Part shown: positions 33,594-40,805 of the stretch, piece by piece
Numbering within the stretch: position 1 is the first letter of the stretch
Layout: every line of letters begins with the position of its first letter
Origin: Streptomyces sp. AC558_RSS880
GTDB lineage: Bacteria > Actinomycetota > Actinomycetes > Streptomycetales > Streptomycetaceae
DNA: 40,805 nucleotides
Direction: 5' to 3'
Assembly (NCBI RefSeq): GCF_019049255.1
Contig: NZ_JAGMUJ010000037.1
Span: forward strand, 1-40,805
Made by a program: the position numbers and the translations under genes
Notes under the pieces: model-generated
What the model saw: only the letters and a program-made list of their open reading frames with translations
Told to the model about the DNA's origin: nothing
The model's database searches: none

Positions 33594-33859
33594 CCGGAAA
33601 CCGGCGCGGAAACCTGCCCCGCCCGCGCCCGACGGCGGCCCGCCGCGACCGAACGCAGTACGCCCGCGCCCGCCATCAGGAATCCGACGGCCATGAACAT
33701 GCTCAGCCCGAACATGTACGTCGGAAAGGGCGTCGTCCCGAGGAACAACGGGGCCACGGTGACCAGAGTGGCCACGGCGCCGACGAAGAAGACGATGCCA
33801 CCGGCACGGACCAGGCCGTCACCGGGCACGGGGGAATTCGCTTGGGTTTTGTCACGCAC
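33575..33859 (-). CDS. Small membrane protein
   Basis: A 94-residue protein with two predicted transmembrane segments (AGGIVFFVGAVATLVTVAPLFLG and MFGLSMFMAVGFLMAGAGVL) and a short basic C-terminus. Start GTG 33857-33859 gives VRDKTQANSP; a TTG start at 33892 would add eleven residues. It overlaps the end of the HAD gene. No function is recognised. Confidence 0.75.
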   Translation of the reverse strand: MRDKTQANSPVPGDGLVRAGGIVFFVGAVATLVTVAPLFLGTTPFPTYMFGLSMFMAVGFLMAGAGVLRSVAAGRRRARAGQVSAPVSGQLSEQ

Positions 33860-33893
33860 CGGACCAGGGTAGTTCCCAGCGCGAAGGAACAAC

Positions 33894-33914
33894 CCGGTGA
33901 CGTCTTGTCACCGG
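33894..33914. promoter_or_regulatory. Inverted repeat between the small membrane protein and the second cold-shock gene
   Basis: ccggtgac (33894-33901) and gtcaccgg (33907-33914) form a perfect 8-bp inverted repeat with a 5-base centre. It lies in the divergent gap and could be an operator or an RNA hairpin at the 5' end of either transcript. Confidence 0.45.
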
Positions 33915-34023
33915 CCTGAAGACCATTAGCCTTGGTACCGGCGGGTCATCGGGCCCGCCCGAGTGCTATCAAGAGCCGATTTCCGAAGCAGTTTTCCCGA
34001 CGAGTACGAGGACGAGGACAGAC

Positions 34024-34407
34024 GTGCCCACCGGCAAGGTCAAGTGGTTCAACAGTGAGAAGGGCTTCGGCTTTCTCTCCCGTGACGACGGCGGCGACGT
34101 CTTCGTGCATTCCTCCGTCCTCCCCGCCGGAGTCGAGGCCCTCAAGCCGGGCCAGCGCGTGGAGTTCGGCGTGGTCGCCGGACAGCGCGGCGACCAGGCC
34201 CTCTCCCTGACCATCCTGGACCCGACCCCGTCGGTCGCGGCGGCCCAGCGCAAGAAGCCGGACGAGCTGGCCTCCATCGTCCAGGACCTGACGACCCTCC
34301 TGGAGAGCATCACCCCGAACCTGGAGCGCGGCCGCTACCCCGAGCGCGCCTCCGGCAAGAAGATCGCCGGCCTGCTCCGCGCGGTCGCCGACCAACTGGA
34401 CGTCTAG
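34024..34407 (+). CDS. Cold-shock-domain protein with C-terminal extension
   Basis: A 127-residue protein. Residues 1-65 are a cold-shock domain with RNP1 (KVKWFNSEKGFGFL) and RNP2 (DVFVHSSVL). The remaining 60 residues form a helical, charged extension (DELASIVQDLTTLLESI; KIAGLLRAVADQL) not found in the short Csp at 5738. It starts at GTG 34024. The extension could mediate dimerisation or protein contacts. It is about 13 bp from the end of the converging mqnD. Confidence 0.9.
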   Translation: MPTGKVKWFNSEKGFGFLSRDDGGDVFVHSSVLPAGVEALKPGQRVEFGVVAGQRGDQALSLTILDPTPSVAAAQRKKPDELASIVQDLTTLLESITPNLERGRYPERASGKKIAGLLRAVADQLDV

Positions 34408-34420
34408 GACGCCGGATCCC

Positions 34421-35335
34421 CTACGGGAACCGCAGCGCGTCCGGGCCGAGGGGCGGCACCAGCCCCTCGGCCGCCGCACGCGTGAGCAGCCCCCGTACGG
34501 CCGCGTACCCGTCCTCGCCGAGACCGGCCGTGAACTCGTTGACGTACAGCCCGATGTGCTGGTCGGCGACGGCCGGGTCCATCTCCTGGGCGTGCTCCAT
34601 GACGTACGGGCGCGACACCTCGGGCTCGTCCCAGGCCATCCGCACCGACGTCCGGACGGAGTCGGCGAGCCGCGTCAGCGCCTCCTCGCCCAGCGACCGC
34701 TTCGCGATGATCGCGCCCAGCGGGATCGGCAGCCCGGTGGTCCGCTCCCAGTGCTCACCCATGTCGGCCAGTCGGTGCAGCCCGTAGTTCCGGTACGTGA
34801 AGCGCGCCTCGTGGATGACGAGTCCCGCGTCGACCTTCCCGTCCCGTACGGCGGGCATGATCTCGTGGAATGGCATCACGACGATCTCCCCGACCCCGCC
34901 CGCCCGTCGCCCACCACCGCCCTCAACCGAGGGCCCTTCGGGCCCGCCCCCCTTGATTCCAACGACGTCCGCCGCCCACAGCCGGAACAGCAGATACGCC
35001 GTCGACCGTTCGCTCGGCACGGCGACCGTACGACCGGTCAGGTCCACCCCGGCCTCCCGGGTCAGCACCAGCGGCCCGCAGCCCCGCCCCAGCGCGCCCC
35101 CGCAGGGCAGCAGGGCGTACGTGTCGAGGACGTACGGCAGCACCGCGTACGACACCTTCAGCACGTCCAGTTCACCGCGCTCGGCCATGCCGTTGGTGAG
35201 GTCGATGTCGGCGAACGTCACGTCGACGGCGGGCGCGCCGGGGACGCGGCCGTGGGCGAGGGCGTCGAAGACGAAGGTGTCGTTCGGGCAGGGGGAGTAG
35301 GCGATCCGCAGCCGCTGCTGCTCACTGGTGGTCAT
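34421..35335 (-). CDS. mqnD: 1,4-dihydroxy-6-naphthoate synthase (futalosine pathway)
   Basis: A 304-residue periplasmic-binding-protein-fold enzyme that makes 1,4-dihydroxy-6-naphthoate from cyclic de-hypoxanthine futalosine in futalosine-dependent menaquinone synthesis. Start IAYSPCPNDTFVFDAL is the family signature, and KVSYAVLPYVLDTYALLPCGGALGRGCGPLV carries the substrate pocket. An unusual Gly-rich insert (about residues 125-150, GGGPEGPS-like) splits the family pattern before the VMPFHEIMP stretch. ATG 35333-35335 overlaps the end of mqnB by 14 bp, so the two are translationally coupled. No earlier start is needed. Confidence 0.93.
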   Translation of the reverse strand: MTTSEQQRLRIAYSPCPNDTFVFDALAHGRVPGAPAVDVTFADIDLTNGMAERGELDVLKVSYAVLPYVLDTYALLPCGGALGRGCGPLVLTREAGVDLTGRTVAVPSERSTAYLLFRLWAADVVGIKGGGPEGPSVEGGGGRRAGGVGEIVVMPFHEIMPAVRDGKVDAGLVIHEARFTYRNYGLHRLADMGEHWERTTGLPIPLGAIIAKRSLGEEALTRLADSVRTSVRMAWDEPEVSRPYVMEHAQEMDPAVADQHIGLYVNEFTAGLGEDGYAAVRGLLTRAAAEGLVPPLGPDALRFP

Positions 35336-36047
35336 GCTGAATCCAACTCTCCAGGACGGGTGCGAGCTTCCCGAAGCCCTCGGTGAGGGCCGTCAGGGCG
35401 TCGCCGATGCGCCAGGCGGCGCGGTCGCGCGGGCCGACGGGGTTCGACACCGCCCGCACCTCCAGGACGGGCCGCCCCTGTGTGACGGCCGCCTCGGCCA
35501 CGCCGAAGCCCTCCATGCCCTCGGCGAGGGCGTGTGGGTGCCGGGCCCGCAGTGCGGCGGCGCGGGCGGCGGTGCCGGTGACGGTGGAGACGGTGAGGAC
35601 GGTGCCGGAGCGGGCGCCCGTCACTCGAACGGCCTCCCGCACGAGTGACTCGGGGGAGTGGTGCGCGACGTGCCCGAAGCCCAGTTCGGTGACGGGGAGG
35701 AAGCCGTCCGCGGTCTCGGCGCCGAGATCGGCCACGGCGATCGTGCGGGAGACGACGAGCGAGCCGACCGGCGCCTCGGGCTGGAAGCCCCCGCCGATAC
35801 CGGCGCAGACGACGAGACGGTAGGGGGTGCCGTCGAGCGCGGCGGCGGTGAGCGCGGCGGCGGTGGAGGCGGCGGCCGAGGCGGGGCCGACGCCGGTGGC
35901 CATCAGATCACACCCGCCGTCCGTCCGGACCAGGCTCACCCCGGGGAGGTGCACCTGCTTCGCCGCCCCCGGGAACGCCCCGGCCACCGCGTCCCGCTCG
36001 ACGGGGACCGCGGTGGCCACGAGGACGCGTGACGACGACGTGATCAG
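35322..36047 (-). CDS. mqnB: Futalosine hydrolase
   Basis: A 241-residue nucleosidase (PNP/UDP phosphorylase-like fold) that releases hypoxanthine from futalosine. Signature parts are LVATAVPVERDAV at the N-terminus, ATGVGPASAAASTAAAL, VCAGIGGGFQPEAPVGSLVVS and the EGMEGFGVAEAA active-site segment. No ATG, GTG or TTG lies at a sensible place. The best start is a CTG at 36045-36047 in a CTGA overlap with the DUF2771 stop, with AAGGA three bases before. A GTG 13 codons further upstream is an alternative without a clear ribosome site. The gene overlaps mqnD downstream. Confidence 0.9.
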   Translation of the reverse strand: MITSSSRVLVATAVPVERDAVAGAFPGAAKQVHLPGVSLVRTDGGCDLMATGVGPASAAASTAAALTAAALDGTPYRLVVCAGIGGGFQPEAPVGSLVVSRTIAVADLGAETADGFLPVTELGFGHVAHHSPESLVREAVRVTGARSGTVLTVSTVTGTAARAAALRARHPHALAEGMEGFGVAEAAVTQGRPVLEVRAVSNPVGPRDRAAWRIGDALTALTEGFGKLAPVLESWIQHDHQ

Positions 36048-36520
36048 TCGTCCTTCTTCTTCAGCCGGAAGGACCACAGACCCGTGGTCGACTCCTCGCC
36101 CTCCTTGATCGACACCAGGGTCGAGTCGCCCTGGGCGCCGTACTGGGCGTTGAAGAACACACTGCCCGGGATGACCTGGTAGGTCTTCTTGCTGGAGTCG
36201 ACCAGCGGCTGACCGTTCATCAGGATGGTCCAGCCGTTGTCGGCGATGTCCGGGTCGACGCCGAAGCGCACGCTCTCGGTGGGGTCGACGGTGATCTCGT
36301 CGATGCCCTTGTCCTTCAGGCACTCGTTGAGCGTCTCGGTGGTCAGGGCCTCGCCCTCGCCACCGCAGGTGGCCTCCGAGCTCACCGAGTCGCTGCCCAC
36401 CGTGAGGGTGGCCATCGACGTCGGCTTGTCACAGGCGGCCAGGACGAGCAGTCCGGCGGATACGGCGCCGGCGGCGGCGACGGCGCGGCGGCGTCGCACA
36501 GCGGATTGCAACGTGGTCAT
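36044..36520 (-). CDS. DUF2771 lipoprotein
   Basis: A 158-residue lipoprotein. The twin-arginine-like positive start (RRRRAV) and hydrophobic run end in the lipobox LVLAAC with lipidation at C30. The exported part contains two further cysteines, in the pattern typical of DUF2771, and ends in KKKDD. It is first in an overlapping operon with mqnB and mqnD, although no role in menaquinone synthesis is known. ATG 36518-36520 is the start. Confidence 0.88.
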   Translation of the reverse strand: MTTLQSAVRRRRAVAAAGAVSAGLLVLAACDKPTSMATLTVGSDSVSSEATCGGEGEALTTETLNECLKDKGIDEITVDPTESVRFGVDPDIADNGWTILMNGQPLVDSSKKTYQVIPGSVFFNAQYGAQGDSTLVSIKEGEESTTGLWSFRLKKKDD

Positions 36521-36583
36521 GGGCGAAGGCTATCGGGCATGCGTGTTCCTCTCCCCATGCGGGGGTGCGGCGTGGCCGCGCCG

Positions 36584-38017
36584 TTACGCCACCCGCGCCC
36601 GCCCCGTGTTCCCCTGCCGGGCCGAACGGATCAGCCCGCGGACCGTGGTCAGCCAGCCCGCGGCGACGATCGTCGCGCCCACCGCCAGCCCCAGCGCGCC
36701 GATCAGCGGCATCACGATGCCGATCGCGCCGCCCAGCACCCACGACATCTGCAGCAGCGTCTCCGAGCGCGCGAACGCCGACGTCCGCACCAGCTCGGGC
36801 ACGTCCCGCTGGATCAGCGCGTCCAGCGACAGCTTGGCCAGCGCCTGCGCGAACCCGGCGATCGCGGCGAGACACGCCACCAGGACCGCGCCGAAGAACG
36901 CGGCGGCCAGGATCGCCGCGCTCACGACACACGCCACCACCGTCACGATGATGATCTCCGGGGCGCGCGACCGCAGCGACGCCCCGACCGCCGTACCGAG
37001 CGCGTTGCCCGCGCCCGCCGCCACGCCCACTATGCCGAGCGACACCGCGGCGCTCTGACCCGTCATCGGGTGTTCGCGCAGGAGGAAGGCGAGGAAGAAG
37101 ATCAGGAAGCCGGTGAGGCAGCGGATGGAGGCGTTGGCGCCGAGCGCGTGGGTGACGGCCGGGCCGACCGTACGCAGCCCGGGGCGCTTCTCCGTCTTGC
37201 GGTGCGGGCCGTGCAGGTGCCGCTCGTCGGCGGCGAGCAGCGCCACGTCCTCGCCCTTGGCGGAGTCCACCTTCGGCGGCAGCCGGAAGGACAGGAACAT
37301 CCCGGCCACGAAGATCACGAACGCCCCGTACAGCGGCCAGCGCGGCCCGACCTGCTGCAGGCCCGCGCCGATCGGCGCGGCGATCCCGGTCGCCAGCAGC
37401 CCGCCGAGCGTCACCCGTGAGTTCGCCTTCACCAGGGAGAAGGCGGGCGGCAGCAGCCGGGGCACGACCGCGCTCCGGACCACCCCGTACGCCTTCGACG
37501 AGACCAGCACGCCCAACGCCGCCGGATACAGCTCCAGTCCGCCGGTGACGACCGCGCCGGACAGCACCAGCGCGAGCAGGGCCCGGGCGAGCATCGCGCC
37601 GGCCATGGCGGCGCGGCGGCCGTGCGGGAGACGGTCGAGGAGCGGGCCGATCACCGGGGCGAGGAGGGTGAACGGCGCCATGGTGATGGCGAGGTAGAGG
37701 GCGACACGTCCGCGTGCCTCGTCGGTCGGCACCGAGAAGAACACCGTGGACGCCAGCGCGACCGTGATCATGACATCGCCGGCGCCGTTCACGCCGTGCA
37801 GTTCGATCAGCTTGCCGAGCCCGGACTCCCCCGCGCCGTGCGCGTGGGTCGCCCGGCGGATCCCCCGCGCGGTTCCGGTCACCGGCAGGTGCAGGGCACG
37901 CCCGAACGCGCGAAGACGGCCGCCCGCCCGGCTCGTCCCGAAGCGTCGGCCGCTGCCCCTGACCCCTTTCGGCTCACCGGTCCCGGTGGCGCCCTGGGGT
38001 GTCCTCGCGGTAGCCAC
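36584..38017 (-). CDS. MFS transporter
   Basis: A 477-residue membrane protein with about 12 transmembrane segments in two MFS halves. A long basic N-terminal tail (about 55 residues) precedes TM1. Motif A-like GPLLDRLPHGRR follows TM2. A charged central loop (VDSAKGEDVALLAADERHLH) divides the halves. GTG 38015-38017 is the start. It diverges from the DUF3027 gene across a 343-bp gap. The substrate is unknown. Confidence 0.9.
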   Translation of the reverse strand: MATARTPQGATGTGEPKGVRGSGRRFGTSRAGGRLRAFGRALHLPVTGTARGIRRATHAHGAGESGLGKLIELHGVNGAGDVMITVALASTVFFSVPTDEARGRVALYLAITMAPFTLLAPVIGPLLDRLPHGRRAAMAGAMLARALLALVLSGAVVTGGLELYPAALGVLVSSKAYGVVRSAVVPRLLPPAFSLVKANSRVTLGGLLATGIAAPIGAGLQQVGPRWPLYGAFVIFVAGMFLSFRLPPKVDSAKGEDVALLAADERHLHGPHRKTEKRPGLRTVGPAVTHALGANASIRCLTGFLIFFLAFLLREHPMTGQSAAVSLGIVGVAAGAGNALGTAVGASLRSRAPEIIIVTVVACVVSAAILAAAFFGAVLVACLAAIAGFAQALAKLSLDALIQRDVPELVRTSAFARSETLLQMSWVLGGAIGIVMPLIGALGLAVGATIVAAGWLTTVRGLIRSARQGNTGRARVA

Positions 38018-38360
38018 GACGCCATAGTGCCCCGAGAAGGCGGTGTGTAATGCCGTATCGCCATGGATGCCGCCCGGGTGCGGCTGTACGGCGGAACGCC
38101 GGAAGCCGATGGGAACACGTCACCGGAGGCAGCCGGGCGTCCCCCGGAAACCGGCGCGCGGGACTCCGTAACAACCGTCGGTGTAGGCCCAGCGCACGGG
38201 AGAAGGTAGCGTGCGTATCTCAGCCATCCCGCAGAATGGATGGAGGCGCGCCCGAGCACGTTGCGGCGCGGACGTCGACGCGGTCCCACTGTCCGCTCCG
38301 TCCGCCCCCCGCGCTGGGAGTGGCGCACTCGTGAGACGGCGTAGGAGAGAAGCGATACCT
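38018..38360. other. Divergent intergenic region between the MFS and DUF3027 genes
   Basis: No convincing gene lies here. A possible -10 element, TAGCGT, is at 38207-38212, oriented toward the DUF3027 gene, but no good -35 was found. An in-frame GTG at 38211 could extend the DUF3027 protein by 50 residues, but that stretch is rich in Arg and Ala and looks non-coding. No palindromes stand out. Confidence 0.5.
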
Positions 38361-39287
38361 GTGAGCGCAGCGACAACGCGAAGCCGCACCCCCGACCGTC
38401 TGTGCGCCGAGGCCGTCGACCTCGCCCGTGCCGCAGCAGAGGAGGCCGCCGCACCCGGGGTCGTGGGCGAGCACGAAGGCCTGGTCTCCGAGGGCGACCG
38501 CGTCGTCACCCACTTCTTCGGCTGCCACGAGCCCGGCTACCGCGGCTGGCGCTGGGCCGTCACCGTCGCCCGCGCCTCCCGCGCCAAGATCGTCACGGTC
38601 GACGAGGCGGTGCTGCTGCCCGGCCCCGACGCGGTCCTCGCGCCGGAGTGGGTGCCGTGGAGCGAGCGGCTGCGCCCCGGCGACATGGGACCCGGTGATC
38701 TCCTCCCCACCGAGGCCGAGGACCTGCGCCTGGAGCCCGGTTACTCCGGCGAGGAGGAGCCGCCGCCGAGCTCCGCGGTGTCCGGCGAGATGGCCGACCT
38801 GGTGGAGGCGGAGGACGCCGAGGTCACGGAGGGCACCCCGGCCCACCTGGCGGTGGTCCCGTCCCGCGGCACGATCGCGGCGGTCGCCGAGGAACTCGGC
38901 ATGCGCCGCGCCCGGGTCCTGTCCCGCTATGGCCTGCACACCGCCGCCGACCGCTGGGAGGAGTCGTTCGGCGCGAAGACCCCGATGGCGCAGGCGGCCC
39001 CCGCGTCGTGCGTCTCGTGCGGCTTCCTCACCCCCATCGGCGGCTCGCTGGGCCAGGCGTTCGGGGTGTGCGCCAACGAGTTCTCCCCGGCCGACGGCCA
39101 CGTCGTCTCCCTGGCCTACGGCTGCGGCGGCCACTCCGAGGCCGCGGTCATGCCGAAGCCCCCGCAGCCGGCCCCGCCGGTCATCGACGAGACCCGCGTC
39201 GACCCGTTCCCCCTCCGCCCGTCCCCCGACTCCGGCTCGGTCCCGGCGACGGAGGACGCGTCGGCGGCGGAGCTGGGTCACTCGTAG
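38361..39287 (+). CDS. DUF3027 protein
   Basis: A 308-residue protein of the actinobacterial DUF3027 family. Conserved parts include THFFGCHEPGYRGWRWAV near residue 50, VLAPEWVPWSERLRPGDMG near 95, and the cysteine segment CVSCGFLTPIGGSLGQAFGVCANEFSP near 215, which could bind metal. A variable acidic and Pro-rich region follows. Start GTG 38361 has GGAGAG eleven bases before. The function is unknown; the family is often near stress or regulatory genes. Confidence 0.88.
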   Translation: MSAATTRSRTPDRLCAEAVDLARAAAEEAAAPGVVGEHEGLVSEGDRVVTHFFGCHEPGYRGWRWAVTVARASRAKIVTVDEAVLLPGPDAVLAPEWVPWSERLRPGDMGPGDLLPTEAEDLRLEPGYSGEEEPPPSSAVSGEMADLVEAEDAEVTEGTPAHLAVVPSRGTIAAVAEELGMRRARVLSRYGLHTAADRWEESFGAKTPMAQAAPASCVSCGFLTPIGGSLGQAFGVCANEFSPADGHVVSLAYGCGGHSEAAVMPKPPQPAPPVIDETRVDPFPLRPSPDSGSVPATEDASAAELGHS

Positions 39288-39294
39288 GGCGTCA

Positions 39295-39723
39295 TCACAG
39301 GTTGTCCCCCCAGCCGCCCTGGACCATGGTCTGGAACGCCCACGTCCCGTTCCGCTTGAGCAGGATGTCGGCGTATCGGAGCCGCTGGGACCCGCCGTCG
39401 GCGGTCATGGTCGAGTCCGTGAAGACCACGGCCATCGAGGGGGACAGGAACACCGGGGTCCGGGTGGACTCGAAGGTGATGTCCTGATCCCCTTCGCCCA
39501 TCACGTGGGTCATGACCGCGATGAACTGTTCCCGGTCCCACTGCGCCGACCGCCCGTTTCCCGCGGAGTCGTCACTCACGAGGTTGAGCGGGAACACGGC
39601 CAGGTCCGCCATGCGCTCGACGTCACGCTTCCCGCTCGCCGCGTCGTACTCGGCGAACCAGGCGTCGAGGCTCGCGCGGTCCTCGGTGGTCGGGGTGTAT
39701 CCGGTGTCGGGGAGGTGGGTCAT
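39295..39723 (-). CDS. SnoaL/NTF2-like protein (SgcJ/EcaC type)
   Basis: A 142-residue protein with the NTF2-like cone fold typical of SnoaL and SgcJ/EcaC proteins: helical start (DRASLDAWFAEYDAASGKRD), then strands in VFLSPSMAVVFTDSTMT and DILLKRNGTWAFQTMVQGG. Members are small isomerases, cyclases or binding proteins; the role here is unknown. ATG 39721-39723 has GAAGGAG upstream. Two related operators and a promoter lie just before it, so it is probably repressed by a regulator encoded elsewhere. It converges on the DUF3027 gene. Confidence 0.87.
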   Translation of the reverse strand: MTHLPDTGYTPTTEDRASLDAWFAEYDAASGKRDVERMADLAVFPLNLVSDDSAGNGRSAQWDREQFIAVMTHVMGEGDQDITFESTRTPVFLSPSMAVVFTDSTMTADGGSQRLRYADILLKRNGTWAFQTMVQGGWGDNL

Positions 39724-39741
39724 ACGGGCTCCTTCGGCGAT

Positions 39742-39814
39742 GACTAGTCAAGTTTGTCTAGTCGGTGACAAGGGAGTGTGTACCTCTTGCGGGTGCTAGT
39801 CAAACTTTATTAGC
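39742..39814 (-). promoter_or_regulatory. Paired operators and promoter of the SnoaL-like gene
   Basis: Site 1, 39742-39763, is gactag-N10-ctagtc. Site 2, 39795-39814, is gctagt-N8-attagc. Read in comparable orientation both share ctag-N-CAAACTT-N-A-N-TAG. On the minus strand TTGACT (39804-39799, inside site 2) and TACACA (39782-39777) are spaced 16 bp and make a candidate promoter. Site 1 then lies between -10 and the start codon. Confidence 0.65.
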
Positions 39815-40085
39815 GATGTCCCCTGGTGTGGCCTGAGTCACATCAGGGGTGGGGGTGCTGACCGGTCCTCGAGGATCTCTTCGACGAGGATGCCCCGCGC
39901 CCGTACGGTCTTGGACACGCACGGTCGGTGGCCGACGCGGGGGCCGGCAAGTGGGTGCCTTGCTGAAAATCGTGAGCAGTCGGCGAGGGAGTGCCACATG
40001 GGTGCTCGGATGAGCGGTATGGGGACAAGGGCGGCCGGAGTGTGCACGTATCGCAGAAGGCATCGTGTCCAGGGGCGGGCCGGCG
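39815..40085. other. Non-coding stretch
   Basis: With the SnoaL promoter this makes a 362-bp gene-free interval (39724-40085). Frames on both strands are open but show no domain, good ribosome site or conserved-looking sequence. I see nothing I can name. Confidence 0.5.
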
Positions 40086-40519
40086 TCACCTTCCCGTATC
40101 CCGCACCGGAGCACGGGACGCCGACGGTTCCGGTGGGGTGAGGCGTGGTTCGGCCCGGACGGTCTTGCGCGGGAAGCGGCCCCCGGTCGCACCCCGGCGG
40201 TCCGCGAGCGCCTCGACCAGCGGCAGGCCACGGCCGGACTCGGCGTCGGGGGAGGCCGGTTGCGGCCCGGGGAGCCGTTCGCCCCGGGTGGCGGTGACCT
40301 CGATGCGGAGGGTGTCGGCGACGACGTGGAGCGTCGGCCGGAAGTCCCGCCCCTGTACGTGGCCGTGCGTCGCCGCGTCGGTGGTGGGCTCCGCGATGAT
40401 CCGACGGGCCGGATCGACGGGCGGTCCCAGGAGCGGAGTTGTTCCGTTCCCGGCTGCCGGACGAAGCGGGCGCCGCGCGGTGTGGGGGAGAACCGCGCGC
40501 TGAAGTTGCGTACGGTCAC
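40086..40519 (-). pseudogene. Frameshifted anti-sigma-type ATP-binding (HATPase) protein
   Basis: The N-terminal part (GTG 40517-40519; RNFSARFSPTPRGARFVRQ) is in one frame. The rest (RRIIAEPTTDAATHGHVQGRD, then DTLRIEVTATRGERLP and ESGRGLPLVEALADR) is in another, with the break around 40400-40430. Together they match the small Streptomyces ATPases of the RsbW/HATPase_c type. The usual AELxxNAVTHG helix is altered to AEPTTDAATHG, so the catalytic Asn is lost. About ten residues seem to be missing at the junction. A deletion with frameshift best explains this. No XRE/DUF397 partner is nearby. Confidence 0.7.
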
Positions 40520-40608
40520 CGTCCGGTGCTGTCGGGGCTGTTCCGACGGTTGGTACGGGTAGGACGCCGGGGTGCGTCACGGACGGTTCAGAGGGCTGAT
40601 CGCCGAAA

Positions 40609-40648
40609 GCGACCCCGAGGGCGGGCGCGGGGCCGTCCTCGGGGTCGC
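40609..40648 (-). terminator. Terminator after the M23 peptidase gene
   Basis: A 12-bp perfect stem, 40609-40620 with 40637-40648, closes a 16-base GC-rich loop. It lies 24 bp past the stop of the minus-strand peptidase gene. Confidence 0.75.
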
Positions 40649-40672
40649 TCGGGTGCTGCTGTGTGACCGGGG

Positions 40673-40805
40673 TCAGACCCGGACGCCGTTGGCGCGCAGG
40701 AACTTCGCCGGGTCCACGGCGGAGCCGTAGTTCGGGGTGGTGCGGATCTCGAAGTGCAGGTGCGGACCGCTGGAGTTGCCGGTGTTGCCGGACAGGGCGA
40801 TCTTC
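40673..40805 (-). CDS. M23-family (LytM) peptidase, C-terminal end only
   Basis: The last 44 complete codons, including TGA at 40673-40675, of a gene running off the window. The fragment reads KIALSGNTGNSSGPHLHFEIR and ends PAKFLRANGVRV. The GNTG turn and HLHFE motif, with the zinc-binding/catalytic histidines of M23 endopeptidases, are clear. Such enzymes cut peptidoglycan cross-links outside the cell. The signal peptide and other domains lie beyond the window. Confidence 0.92.
   Translation of the reverse strand, partial: KIALSGNTGNSSGPHLHFEIRTTPNYGSAVDPAKFLRANGVRV

Noticed and set aside
38211..38360. N-terminal extension of the DUF3027 protein from GTG 38211
   Set aside because: The added 50 residues look non-coding, and a possible -10 element overlaps the GTG. 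GTG 38361 has an acceptable ribosome site.
39838..40141. Short open frames on both strands in the gap after the SnoaL promoter
   Set aside because: No ribosome site, no family resemblance, and composition near that of non-coding DNA.

Overview
The window reads as a piece of a Streptomyces chromosome core. Base composition is very GC-rich with third-codon GC bias. The gene content is typical of the genus: a CIRCE-controlled second GroEL, futalosine-pathway menaquinone genes (mqnB, mqnD), mycothiol-dependent maleylpyruvate isomerase-like proteins, an HelD-type helicase, a bacterial XPB helicase, DUF3027 and DUF4031 proteins, and intergenic repeats of a kind common in Streptomyces. No prophage, insertion sequence, CRISPR array, rRNA or tRNA was seen.

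Layout. 1-3321 (minus): trehalose and glucosylglycerate osmolyte genes (otsB cut by the window edge, otsA, gpgS). 3460-5307 (plus): a SAM-I riboswitch, a threonine-synthase-like PLP enzyme and a small sulfur carrier protein. I read this as the MetM/MetO route that makes homocysteine from O-phosphohomoserine; it is the most interesting system here. 5308-7964: a cold-shock protein with a structured leader, then groEL2 behind a promoter inside tandem CIRCE operators. 8201-11102: an Old Yellow Enzyme reductase and a 14-TM-type MFS exporter, each behind clear operator-like sequences. 11135-13806 (minus): rpiR-type regulator, murQ (cell-wall MurNAc-6P recycling) and a hypothetical protein. 13844-18255: small hypothetical genes, a DinB/GNAT fusion, an HD phosphohydrolase, a deaminase, a mycothiol-type enzyme and cutC. 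18435-22951: helD, an XRE/MmyB regulator divergent from an aldo/keto reductase, and a small protein. 22966-26404: a GbsR/MarR-like regulator divergent from a DUF4097-ABC ATPase-permease operon, with a cluster of GTTGC/GCAAC operators between. 26531-31496 (minus): XPB helicase, two very small secreted-peptide genes and a helicase-associated/WYL protein. 31614-34407: membrane protein, tandem-repeat tract, HAD phosphatase, small membrane protein and a second cold-shock-domain protein. 34421-36520 (minus): mqnD, mqnB and a DUF2771 lipoprotein in an overlapping operon. 36584-39723: MFS protein, DUF3027 protein and a SnoaL-like protein with paired operators. 39724-40805: mostly non-coding, with a frameshifted remnant of an anti-sigma-type ATPase gene and the 3' end of an M23 peptidase gene.

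How the genes fit together. Several blocks are metabolic: compatible solutes, methionine and SAM supply under SAM feedback, peptidoglycan sugar recycling, and menaquinone synthesis. Others are stress response (GroEL2, cold-shock proteins, helD) or inducible detoxification units in which an enzyme or exporter sits behind a palindromic operator. Start codons were chosen by ribosome binding sites, conserved protein starts and overlaps; GTG and TTG starts are common here. All family assignments are by reading the sequence; no database search was run.
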